This document shows positions 1 to 5,318 of a stretch of DNA of 7,364 nucleotides, piece by piece (position 1 is the first letter of the stretch; every line of letters begins with the position of its first letter). Origin of the DNA: Phycisphaerales bacterium (lineage in GTDB: Bacteria > Planctomycetota > Phycisphaerae > Phycisphaerales > UBA1924); the NCBI GenBank assembly GCA_019747615.1, contig JAIEQQ010000389.1:1-7364 (forward strand), in the 5' to 3' direction. A model generated the notes under the pieces. It had not been told where the DNA came from and did no database searches. It saw only the letters and a program-made list of their open reading frames with translations. The position numbers and the translations under genes were made by a program.

Positions 1-51
1 CTCCAGCCGTTTGACGCCGACAGCTTCGTCGAAGCGATGTTCTCTGAGTAG
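1..51 (+). CDS. 3' end of an upstream gene, partial
   Basis: Reading frame 1 is open from the window edge and ends in TAG at 49-51, giving the last 16 residues LQPFDADSFVEAMFSE. The stretch reads like real protein, unlike the Arg/Gly-rich translations of the DNA that follows. A Pro-Phe followed by acidic residues and a short helix resembles the end of a response-regulator receiver domain (KPF...L...), but here the position of the usual Lys is Gln and 16 residues cannot establish a family. The product is left unnamed. Confidence 0.45.
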   Translation, partial: LQPFDADSFVEAMFSE

Positions 52-78
52 TCTCGCCATCGAGGTCACCCACGACAT

Positions 79-203
79 CGGAGTACGCAGAGGACGCAGA
101 GCGTGCAGGGGAACGCGGAGGGAAGACAAGGAACGGGTAGACACGTACACGGAGAGCACCGAGGGCACGGAGGTACGCGGAGGGCGAAGGGAAGGAGATC
201 GAG
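79..203. repeat. Degenerate purine-rich array, ACGCAGAGG-like units
   Basis: The plus strand is a run of imperfect 8-12-nt units related to ACGCAGAGG, such as ACGCAGAGG, ACGCAGAG, ACGCGGAGG, GCACGGAGG and TACGCGGAGG. Few pyrimidines occur outside the C of each unit. Spacing and sequence have drifted, so the array looks old. I see no gene inside it. Arrays of this style are common between genes in repeat-rich bacterial genomes; function unknown. Confidence 0.6.
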
Positions 204-212
204 GGATCCCCA

Positions 213-226
213 CCCACGGCCCACGG
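213..226. repeat. Tandem heptamer CCCACGG x2
   Basis: Two perfect adjacent copies of CCCACGG, preceded by a partial copy. It is short, but it matches the 7-nt period of other intergenic repeats in this window (1437-1457, 1469-1482, 4779-4816, 5272-5310). Confidence 0.5.
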
Positions 227-309
227 AAGGCGGAACACTGCAGGCATCCGCTGACTCGTGCGGGAGTGCAAATCAAACTCAACAACCGCGCCGGCGTCAC
301 CCGCCCCAC

Positions 310-335
310 CCTCCCCCGGTCCCCACCGGGGGAGG
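310..335. repeat. Strong GC hairpin, 11-bp perfect stem
   Basis: CCTCCCCCGGT (310-320) and ACCGGGGGAGG (325-335) are perfect reverse complements separated by a 4-nt CCCC loop. A second small hairpin follows (CCGCG 338-342, CGCGG 346-350). No T-run follows the stem on either strand, so an ordinary intrinsic terminator is not supported. It is better described as a dispersed palindromic element of the REP kind. Confidence 0.6.
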
Positions 336-568
336 TGCCGCGCCTCGCGGCGGAGGGGGCAGGGCTTCGAGATACTCGTGACCAGCAACGGCTCGTCTCT
401 GCTGACAAGCAGAAGCTCCGCTTGCGTCGGCAAGTGTTCTGCGTGCGTTCGCAAAGGGGCCGCGTGCGCGTGCGGCGGAAGTGCTCGCGTGACGCGTCCG
501 AAAACAACTCGACGCCCGAGCCCCTGCCCGCCGGCGCGGGGCGGAGGCGGCGGCAGCAGCTCAAGACA

Positions 569-618
569 CACTGATCCGCAAAGCCGCACCAGTGCAACAA
601 TGCACATTCAATGCCACG
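569..618 (-). repeat. Composite hairpin element, copy A
   Basis: The element consists of a hairpin half (CACTGATCCG 569-578, loop CAAAGC 579-584, right arm CGCACCAGTG 585-594, with two mismatches in the stem) and, after seven extra bases, a 17-nt tail at 602-618. The tail matches 16 of 17 bases of the tail in copy B (1185-1227, opposite orientation). It lies just beyond the stop codon of the lipoprotein gene, so it may also fold in the 3' end of that transcript. Copies A and B bracket the gene as an inverted pair. Confidence 0.7.
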
Positions 619-642
619 ATCGACGTTGCATAAGGAGTCACA

Positions 643-1164
643 TTAATTTTGATTCAAACGGAACCGGATCATTCTCTTTACCGCGGGCGACGCGTCAGCT
701 TCATCAAGCAGTGAACGCAGAGTACTCTGAATGCTCAGATCACTCAGAGCTTTGGGAGACAAATTGGCAATCGCCAAGTACGCATTATCCGCATCCGCTT
801 TGGATAAGTACTTTCTGAAATATGTTCGATCAAAATACTCTGATTCACACAGCATCGCAATGACAAGCGCTGACTCTGTTCGATTATTTTTGTCGGCACT
901 CTTATTGGCAATGAAGCACCATTGAATGATCTCCTTTCGAAGAACTTCTTGATTCTCCAGAGTCTCGTGAGCCAAACCGTTCACCACCGCGCCTAAGGCA
1001 ATTAAACGAATTCGATTATCTTCTCCGTCAATCAACTTTGTTTTGGAGATATGCGCAAACAAATCACCATGTTTGGCAGTCGACGTTGGCTGTACACTCT
1101 TGCAACATCCACAGATTGCAACATGCGACGTTGCCAATACGACTAACAGTACTTTTGATACCAT
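643..1164 (-). CDS. Small predicted lipoprotein, function unknown
   Basis: Encodes 173 residues. The ATG at 1164 is chosen because GGAG (1172-1175) lies 7 nt upstream, and because it opens a lipoprotein signal peptide: MVSK, a hydrophobic stretch LLVVLATSHVAI, then a lipobox-like Ile-Cys-Gly-Cys. The frame stays open upstream to about 1539, but that part runs through repeats and is Arg-rich, so it is rejected. The mature part (about residues 21-173) is helical and hydrophilic with alternating Leu/Ala and acidic patches, loosely HEAT-like, with no catalytic motif. I do not recognise a family. Base composition is clearly more AT-rich than the permease and pdh genes. The gene stands alone between inverted hairpin elements A and B, which suggests it arrived as a cassette. 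The predicted protein would be membrane-anchored by a lipid on the exported side. Confidence 0.7.
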   Translation of the reverse strand: MVSKVLLVVLATSHVAICGCCKSVQPTSTAKHGDLFAHISKTKLIDGEDNRIRLIALGAVVNGLAHETLENQEVLRKEIIQWCFIANKSADKNNRTESALVIAMLCESEYFDRTYFRKYLSKADADNAYLAIANLSPKALSDLSIQSTLRSLLDEADASPAVKRMIRFRLNQN

Positions 1165-1171
1165 ATAGCAT

Positions 1172-1175
1172 CTCC
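1172..1175 (-). promoter_or_regulatory. Ribosome-binding site fixing the lipoprotein start
   Basis: GGAG on the minus strand, 7 nt before the ATG at 1164. It supports the short lipoprotein start over the long upstream extension of the frame. Copy B of the hairpin element begins only 9 nt further upstream (1185), leaving almost no room for a promoter between the repeat and the gene. Confidence 0.55.
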
Positions 1176-1184
1176 AAAAGAGTG

Positions 1185-1227
1185 CGTGGCATTGAACGTG
1201 CCACTGGTCCGGCTTTGCGGACCAGTG
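1185..1227 (+). repeat. Composite hairpin element, copy B (perfect stem)
   Basis: A tail (CGTGGCATTGAAC and following, 1185-1201) is followed by a perfect 10-bp hairpin: CACTGGTCCG (1202-1211), loop GCTTTG (1212-1217) and CGGACCAGTG (1218-1227). It is inverted relative to copy A (569-618). The same tail-plus-hairpin order recurs at 7104-7151. It lies directly upstream of the lipoprotein ribosome-binding site. Confidence 0.75.
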
Positions 1228-1415
1228 CTGTCGCGGCAGGGCAGACTCCGGGCTGTGCCCGCCATGAAGCGCACGTGCTCGACTGCGCGACCGGATTCGT
1301 TCAGCAACGCCACCACGTCGGCCCTCCAGTTCTGGACATAGTACAGGGTCTCTTCGCGCGCCGTGCCGGGGCGCGTGGTGTCGTAGCGCAAGGCGATGCG
1401 GCAGCCCAGGCCGCA
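1228..1415 (-). pseudogene. Remnant of an RHS/YD-repeat protein
   Basis: One minus-strand frame encodes about 60 residues including LYYVQNWRADVVALLNESG followed by RAVEHVRF and RSLP. This matches the layout of RHS-type cell-surface or toxin-delivery proteins near the end of the core: a D-T-T..G segment, LYY.Q, a W-containing turn, VVALL-acid-x-G, then V-E-x-x-R-aromatic and a short G..x..LP stretch. The surrounding frame is repeat DNA at both ends (copy B on one side, copy C on the other). It has no start or ribosome-binding site of its own, and full RHS proteins are many hundreds of residues long, so this is a fossil fragment. The family assignment rests on pattern recognition only. Confidence 0.5.
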
Positions 1416-1435
1416 CTGGTCCGCAGAGCCGGACC
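1414..1435 (-). repeat. Hairpin element, copy C (truncated)
   Basis: CACTGGTCCG (1414-1423), loop CAGAGC, then only the first six bases of the right arm (CGGACC, 1430-1435) before the sequence changes into the GATTGCC heptamers. It is oriented like copy A and opposite to copy B. The loop differs from the CAAAGC form by one base. The missing end of the right arm marks a junction between two repeat types. Confidence 0.65.
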
Positions 1436-1436
1436 C

Positions 1437-1457
1437 GATTGCCGATTGCCGATTGCC
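1437..1457. repeat. Tandem heptamer GATTGCC x3
   Basis: Three perfect head-to-tail copies of GATTGCC lie just past the permease stop codon (1487-1489, minus). A second heptamer, CTCGCGA x2, follows at 1469-1482. The units resemble the ATTTGCC-type units that flank the four-helix-bundle gene. Heptamer arrays of this kind are known in cyanobacteria as STRR repeats. I see no gene in 1416-1486. Confidence 0.7.
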
Positions 1458-1468
1458 GTCCCGCTGAT

Positions 1469-1482
1469 CTCGCGACTCGCGA
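1469..1482. repeat. Tandem heptamer CTCGCGA x2
   Basis: Two perfect adjacent copies of CTCGCGA lie 4 nt past the permease stop (minus orientation), next to the GATTGCC array. It shares the 7-nt period but not the sequence of its neighbour. Confidence 0.5.
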
Positions 1483-1486
1483 CTTC

Positions 1487-3400
1487 TCACGCCCCCGGCG
1501 ATGCCGGCGGAGCCGGCAACGGGTGCGGCGACGCCTCACGCGTGATCAACGCCACCCCCTCGGGCAGCCGCGTCGCCACCTGCGCCACAACGTCACCCTC
1601 GAGGCTTCGCGCCAGGTTTGATCGCTTGCTCTTGCCCATGATCAGCGTGTCGCAGCCGTACGTCACCGTGTTGTCGATGACTTCTTCCACGATGTCCGGG
1701 CTGCTCACATAGATCGGGATAAACGGCACGCGATACTGGTGCGCCAAGTGCGCGATCGTGCCCAGCGCTTCCTGCGCCGCCGGGTCGTCCTCGATCCGAG
1801 CGACGAAGTTCGGCCCCGTGTCCAGCACGCGCAGCGTGCGCACATAGATCGCAAACAGATTCGCCCCGCGACGGCGGGCCATGTCCACCGCGAACTCCGC
1901 CTGCCACCGCCCGCGCGCCGCCAGCATGATCCGCGGCTTGTTCGCATCGATCGGCGTCGTCTCGCGCCGCAGTTCCGCCAGCCAGCCGATCTCCGGCTCC
2001 GGGATCCCCATCTCACGCGCCGCAACACGCTTGCCAACAAACCGTGCCACCAGCACGGACGCCACCAGAATCCCACAAAACACCGCAGCCTCATGCTTCG
2101 TCACCGCGATCGTCACAAACACCGCAGTGATCAGCAGCGCGATCACCCCTAGGCCCGCCCGCTCCCAACGCTTGACCTGCAACCGCTTGTTGAACGCGCA
2201 GCACGACAGGTTCAGCGCAATCGCCCCCGTCACACCGATCGCATACAGGTGGCTCAGCGGCGTCAGCTCGTAGTAAAAACACAGCAACAGCACCGGCGCG
2301 ATGCACGCGATCAGCAGCGGCCACATCGGCATGCCGCTGTAGTTCAATCGCGTCAGCCCCTTGGGCAGCTCGTCGTCCCGCCCCAGCGCGTACAGCACGC
2401 TGACGATGCCGCCGATCACCGTGTTGGCCGCGCTGATCAGCAGCAACCCAAAGACCACCGCCGTGATCTTGCCGAAGACATATCCCGCGGTCTCCCCCAT
2501 CCAATGCTGCCCGCCCTCAATGGCCAGCACCTTCATCGCATGGGTGTTGATCTCCTGCTTGGCGTAATCGTGACCGGCGATGTGGAGGTTCGCGTCATCG
2601 GCCATCGTCGGCAGGTTCGCCGCGTTCAGGCCGATCAACCCGATCAGCGCCACGCCGAACACCAGATTCAAAATCGCGACCTCGCCCAGCACCGGCCAGA
2701 TGGTCTTCTTGCTCGTCTTGGCCACCGGCTCTTTCATGATGCCGGTCATGTTCGCGACCGCCTCAACACCCGAGAGCGCCAGGATGATCCCGGTGAAGTG
2801 GATCCACCGCGTCAGCCACGGGTCGTTATCCATCTTCATGGATCGCAGCCCCTCGGGCACCCACGGGATCACCAGCACCGCCACCACCGCCGAGAGTGCG
2901 ATGCTCGCCACCGCAATCCACTTGGCCAGCTCGCCCGCCGATCGCGCCCCAAACCAGTTGATCAGGCCCAGGATCGCGATCGTCAGCGCGCACAGCACCA
3001 CCGTCACAAGCTGGCTGTTGCCGTCGAAGCCGAAGATCTTGACATCACCCACGCCGAAGTACGCAAACGCCTCCACCAGCGAGAGCGCCGCCGTCACGAT
3101 GTAGTCCGCAAGCAGCAGCGTCGCGCCGATCACCGAGAGAAACGGCGAGAGCTGTCGCGCCGCCGAATACACGCCGCCACCATCCGGAAACGACCGGCAC
3201 ACGATCGTGTACGCCCACGCCACCACCGCCATTAGCACGCTCAGCGCCAGCAAGTAGTACGGCGCGGCCAGCCCCAGCGTCACCGCCGCGATGCCCAGCA
3301 CGTACAACCGGCTCGTCCCCCAATCTCCAAAGAGCAAGGGACCAGCGTGCCAATGTGATAGATTTCGAGGGCGCTTTTGGCTGACAATCAGACCGGCCAT
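1487..3400 (-). CDS. APC-family amino-acid permease with C-terminal USP-like domain
   Basis: Encodes 637 residues from the ATG at 3400. A GTG at 3433 would add 11 residues; the ATG is preferred because the N-terminus then matches other APC transporters and GGACGGA lies just upstream. Residues about 20-460 form roughly 12 hydrophobic helices. The first holds the broken-helix signature GDWGTSRLYVLG typical of APC substrate and cation sites, and the helix near FTGIILALSGVEAVANMTG is another conserved APC segment. Family knowledge predicts proton- or sodium-coupled uptake of an amino acid or related amine at the inner membrane; the substrate cannot be read. Residues about 485-624 form an alpha/beta universal-stress-protein-like domain in the cytoplasm (PRIMLAARGRWQAEFAVDMA, later GCDTLIMGKSKRSN). 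The ATP motif G-x-x-G-(9)-G-S/T is not intact: the second Gly is replaced in GKSKRSN. Regulation of transport by this domain is a plausible inference. The gene diverges from pdhA. Confidence 0.9.
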   Translation of the reverse strand: MAGLIVSQKRPRNLSHWHAGPLLFGDWGTSRLYVLGIAAVTLGLAAPYYLLALSVLMAVVAWAYTIVCRSFPDGGGVYSAARQLSPFLSVIGATLLLADYIVTAALSLVEAFAYFGVGDVKIFGFDGNSQLVTVVLCALTIAILGLINWFGARSAGELAKWIAVASIALSAVVAVLVIPWVPEGLRSMKMDNDPWLTRWIHFTGIILALSGVEAVANMTGIMKEPVAKTSKKTIWPVLGEVAILNLVFGVALIGLIGLNAANLPTMADDANLHIAGHDYAKQEINTHAMKVLAIEGGQHWMGETAGYVFGKITAVVFGLLLISAANTVIGGIVSVLYALGRDDELPKGLTRLNYSGMPMWPLLIACIAPVLLLCFYYELTPLSHLYAIGVTGAIALNLSCCAFNKRLQVKRWERAGLGVIALLITAVFVTIAVTKHEAAVFCGILVASVLVARFVGKRVAAREMGIPEPEIGWLAELRRETTPIDANKPRIMLAARGRWQAEFAVDMARRRGANLFAIYVRTLRVLDTGPNFVARIEDDPAAQEALGTIAHLAHQYRVPFIPIYVSSPDIVEEVIDNTVTYGCDTLIMGKSKRSNLARSLEGDVVAQVATRLPEGVALITREASPHPLPAPPASPGA

Positions 3401-3545
3401 GTTCCGTCCAGCAGCCCGGGGAACGCCGTACACGGCACGTTCACCCGGCGAGGGCGATTCCGACCACGCAGTTTACCAGATCCGCCAACCCCACGCCGAA
3501 CCCCCAAACCCCACGCGTACGCCGGCACCTCCCCAACCCACGTTC

Positions 3546-3585
3546 CGATTTGGCAATCTGGTAATTTGACCATTTGGAAATTTCG
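3546..3585 (+). repeat. Octamer array, five NNATTTGG-like units
   Basis: Five consecutive 8-nt units read CGATTTGG, CAATCTGG, TAATTTGA, CCATTTGG and AAATTTCG. The CCATTTGG unit is identical to the outer end of the right arm of the S23 cassette (5303-5310), and the array has the same orientation as that arm. It stands out as AT-rich in GC-rich DNA about 75 bp upstream of pdhA. No S23-type gene adjoins it, so it could be a solo end or footprint of a lost cassette. Confidence 0.6.
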
Positions 3586-3645
3586 GCCACCCCCAAGTCC
3601 CGATAGCGCCAGTCATCCCACGATATACTCCGCCTCTGTCACCCC

Positions 3646-3651
3646 GAGGAG
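3646..3651 (+). promoter_or_regulatory. Ribosome-binding site of pdhA
   Basis: GAGGAG, 6 nt before the ATG at 3658. It is a good Shine-Dalgarno match and fixes the start. Confidence 0.7.
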
Positions 3652-3657
3652 CGCCAC

Positions 3658-4815
3658 ATGCCCGTCCGCACCGCGTACACCGCCAACATCGAATACCTCT
3701 CCATCCTCGACGAGCACGGCCAGCTCGACGAGAAACTCGCCAAATCACCCGATGGCTCCCCCCTGCTCACGCCCGAGCAGGTCCTCCATCTCTACGAGCA
3801 GATGGTCGAGTGCCGCCAGCTTGACGAAGTCGCCTTCAAACTCCAGCGCTCCGGCCGCCTCTACACCTACCCGCAGAACAAGGGCCAGGAAGCCTGCGCC
3901 CTCGGCTCCGGCTTCGCCATGCGCAAGGGCACCGACTGGCTCGTCCCCTGCTACCGCGAAAACGCCGCCCTCTTCATGCACGGCATGCCCATGGGCAACG
4001 TCCTGCTCTTCTGGGCCGGCGACGAGCGCGGCAGCATCATCCCCCCCGGCGTCAAAATCACCCCCATCGCCATCCCCATCGGCACCCAGATGCTCCACGC
4101 CACCGGCATCGCCTGGGCCCAAAAGCTCCAGAAGACCGACAGCGTCGTCATCACCTACTTCGGCGACGGCGCCACCAGTGAGGGCGACTTCCACGAGGCC
4201 ATGAACTTCGCCACGGTCTTCAACGTCCCGGCGATCTTCTTCTGCCAGAACAACCAGTGGGCCATCAGCGTGCCGCGTGATCAGCAGATGGCCAGCGAAA
4301 CCGTCGCCCAAAAGGGCCTCGCCTACGGCGCCCAGTGCATCCAGGTTGACGGCAACGACATCTTCGCCGTCTACAAAGCCACACTTGACGCCCGCGAGCG
4401 CGCCCGCCAGGGCGGCGGCGTCACGCTCATCGAAGCCATCACCTACCGCCTCGGCGATCACACCACCGCCGACGACGCCCGCCGCTACCGCTCGGCCGAA
4501 GAGGTCGAGTCCTGGAAGAACAAAGACCCCATGATCCGCACCCGCAAGTACCTCGAAGCCCGCGGCCTCTGGGACGAGGCCAAGCAAAAGTCCGCCGAGG
4601 AACGCGCCGAAGCCCGCATCAAGCAAATCGCCGACGAAGCCCTCAACTACCCCGCGCCCAGCACCGACGAAATGTTCAACCACCTCTACGCCGAAATCCC
4701 CGAAGAACTGAGGAAGCAACGCGACACGCTGCGGACGAACTCTTTGTCGATGAATCCCGAACAGGCGGGGCTGCAAGGCCAAATGGCAAATGGCAAATTT
4801 GCAAATAGCAAATAA
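3658..4815 (+). CDS. pdhA: Pyruvate dehydrogenase E1 component, alpha subunit
   Basis: Encodes 385 residues. E1 uses thiamine diphosphate to decarboxylate pyruvate (or another 2-oxoacid) and passes the acyl group to lipoylated E2; alpha pairs with the beta subunit encoded at 5319-6317 in a cytoplasmic alpha2beta2 enzyme. The ThDP/Mg motif is clear: GDGATSEGDFHEAMNFA ending in QNN (about residues 169-200). The N-terminal part YPQNKGQEA and PCYREN, and the loop YRLGDHTTADDARRYR (about 261-276) with its active-site His, are those of E1 alpha. The overall sequence follows the Bacillus-type PdhA, which has about 371 residues. The C-terminus is odd: after EELRKQRDTLRTN it runs on some 20 residues, and the last 11 plus the TAA stop are encoded by the left arm of the adjoining inverted repeat. 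Third positions are strongly C-rich until about 4700, then shift to G. A branched-chain 2-oxoacid E1 is the main alternative. Confidence 0.93.
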   Translation: MPVRTAYTANIEYLSILDEHGQLDEKLAKSPDGSPLLTPEQVLHLYEQMVECRQLDEVAFKLQRSGRLYTYPQNKGQEACALGSGFAMRKGTDWLVPCYRENAALFMHGMPMGNVLLFWAGDERGSIIPPGVKITPIAIPIGTQMLHATGIAWAQKLQKTDSVVITYFGDGATSEGDFHEAMNFATVFNVPAIFFCQNNQWAISVPRDQQMASETVAQKGLAYGAQCIQVDGNDIFAVYKATLDARERARQGGGVTLIEAITYRLGDHTTADDARRYRSAEEVESWKNKDPMIRTRKYLEARGLWDEAKQKSAEERAEARIKQIADEALNYPAPSTDEMFNHLYAEIPEELRKQRDTLRTNSLSMNPEQAGLQGQMANGKFANSK

Positions 4816-4816
4816 G
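4779..4816 (-). repeat. Left arm of S23-cassette inverted repeat
   Basis: This 38-bp arm, read on the minus strand, consists of CTTATTTGC, TATTTGC, AAATTTGC, CATTTGC and CATTTGG. Its first 24 bases and last 7 bases are identical to the right arm (5272-5310). The only difference is the fourth unit (CATTTGC here, AAATTTGC there). It overlaps the 3' end of pdhA and includes the pdhA stop codon at 4813-4815. Confidence 0.85.
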
Positions 4817-4825
4817 ACGTGCGCG

Positions 4826-4829
4826 GGAG
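4826..4829 (+). promoter_or_regulatory. Ribosome-binding site of the S23 gene
   Basis: GGAG lies 6 nt before the GTG at 4836 and supports GTG as the start. An ATG two bases earlier (4834) is in another frame. The first in-frame ATG is at 4857. Confidence 0.5.
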
Positions 4830-4835
4830 AAGCAT

Positions 4836-5204
4836 GTGGGTCGATTCAAGCCTGACATGCTGGAGCGAGTCGAGTCGTTCAGTCATCGCGTGCTGGACGT
4901 AGTCGACGCCCTCGAGAAACGATCGGTCAGCCGACGCATACTCGATCAGATCACCGGCTCAGGAACCTCCATCGGCGCCAACGTCTTCGAAGCCGACGAA
5001 GCCATGAGCCGAGCAGACTTCTGCAAGTGCCTCGCAATCTCGATCAAAGAACTCAACGAAACCCGCTTCTGGCTCCGACTCGTCTCTCGAAGAAACTGGC
5101 TCCCACCGACAACTCTCGACCCACTCCAAACCGAAGCCACCGAACTCAAAGCCATCCTCGGCACGATCCTCCACCGATCCCGCCAAAGCCCCAAGAAGTA
5201 CTGA
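4836..5204 (+). CDS. Four-helix-bundle protein, S23 / 23S rRNA IVP family
   Basis: Encodes 122 residues from GTG 4836. The family signature is plain: GSGTSIGANVFEADEAMSRA followed by DFCKCLAISIKELNETRFWL (about residues 42-81). This is the SIGANxxEA...S..DF....I..KE..ET.YWL pattern of the family first found as reading frames in intervening sequences of Leptospira 23S rRNA genes. Predicted structure is four amphipathic helices; known relatives form pentameric barrels and share the fold of the Avd accessory protein of diversity-generating retroelements. No catalytic residues are known and the biochemical role is unsettled. It has the same orientation as pdhA and pdhB and lies wholly inside inverted arms 4779-4816 and 5272-5310. 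The last residues (RQSPKKY) are basic and probably disordered. Codon use differs from the pdh genes. The family call is secure; function is not. Confidence 0.88.
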   Translation: MGRFKPDMLERVESFSHRVLDVVDALEKRSVSRRILDQITGSGTSIGANVFEADEAMSRADFCKCLAISIKELNETRFWLRLVSRRNWLPPTTLDPLQTEATELKAILGTILHRSRQSPKKY

Positions 5205-5271
5205 ACCTCCCTGACCATCCAAACGCACGATCGCCTCCGCTCCCCCCGTCCGTCCCCGTCCCGCCTCCCCT

Positions 5272-5310
5272 CTTATTTGCTATTTGCAAATTTGCAAATT
5301 TGCCATTTGG
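5272..5310 (+). repeat. Right arm of S23-cassette inverted repeat
   Basis: This 39-bp arm consists of CTTATTTGC, TATTTGC, AAATTTGC, AAATTTGC and CATTTGG, inverted with respect to 4779-4816. It is preceded by a C/T-rich spacer (5205-5271) with no gene. It ends 8 nt before the pdhB ATG, and its terminal GG plus the next A (5309-5311) form the only purine-rich ribosome-binding candidate for pdhB. Its AT-richness could also supply promoter elements. Confidence 0.85.
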
Positions 5311-5318
5311 AATTCCCC

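Larger units (their letters stand above)
52..568. other. Gene-poor intergenic stretch with repeats
   Basis: I see no convincing gene here. Open frames exist on the plus strand (from 11, 103 and 258), but they translate to Arg/Gly/Pro-rich low-complexity strings without motifs or a ribosome-binding site, and they cross obvious repeats. The stretch contains a purine-rich degenerate array (79-203), a tandem pair of CCCACGG heptamers (213-226) and a strong GC hairpin (310-335) followed by a smaller one (338-350). Positions 420-560 are GC-rich and unremarkable. Confidence 0.6.
3401..3657. promoter_or_regulatory. Divergent intergenic region between permease and pdhA
   Basis: This 257-bp region must hold promoters for both the leftward permease and the rightward pdhA. 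I see an AT-rich octamer array at 3546-3585 and a possible -10 box TATACT at 3624-3629 for pdhA, without a convincing -35 at the expected distance. On the minus strand TAAACT (3473-3478) is a weak -10 candidate for the permease. No coding frame here looks genuine. Confidence 0.45.
4779..5310. mobile_element. Putative single-gene cassette: S23 gene between inverted repeats
   Basis: A 532-bp unit is bounded by 38- and 39-bp inverted arms ending CCAAATGG on the left and CCATTTGG on the right, with a four-helix-bundle gene inside. It sits between pdhA and pdhB, which normally lie close together. Different codon habits (Arg CGA is frequent, against CGC in the pdh genes) mark it as foreign. No transposase, recombinase or reverse transcriptase is present, and I see no clear target-site duplication outside the arms. 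Mobility is inferred from architecture. The alternative is that the arms are old repeat arrays that happen to flank the gene. Confidence 0.55.

Noticed and set aside
310..335. Intrinsic terminator
   Set aside because: The stem is very stable, but no T-run follows it on either strand.
11..818. Long plus-strand open frames in the left region
   Set aside because: They are Arg/Gly/Pro-rich translations of purine arrays and GC hairpins, overlap one another, have no ribosome-binding site, and the last one runs antisense into the lipoprotein gene.
1437..1482. CRISPR-like array
   Set aside because: Units are 7 nt with no spacers, and no cas gene is nearby.
1165..1539. N-terminal extension of the lipoprotein frame
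   Set aside because: It passes through hairpins and heptamers, is Arg-rich, and would bury a clear signal peptide that has its own ribosome-binding site.
3745..4782. 345-residue minus-strand frame opposite pdhA
   Set aside because: It is a shadow of the C-rich codon use of pdhA: its translation is low-complexity Gly/Val/Asp/Ala, while the plus strand has unmistakable E1 alpha motifs.
5277..5318. TTG start for pdhB inside the repeat arm
   Set aside because: The added residues (MLFANLQICHLEFP) are just translated repeat. E1 beta proteins normally begin a few residues before the LTLVDAINEAL segment.
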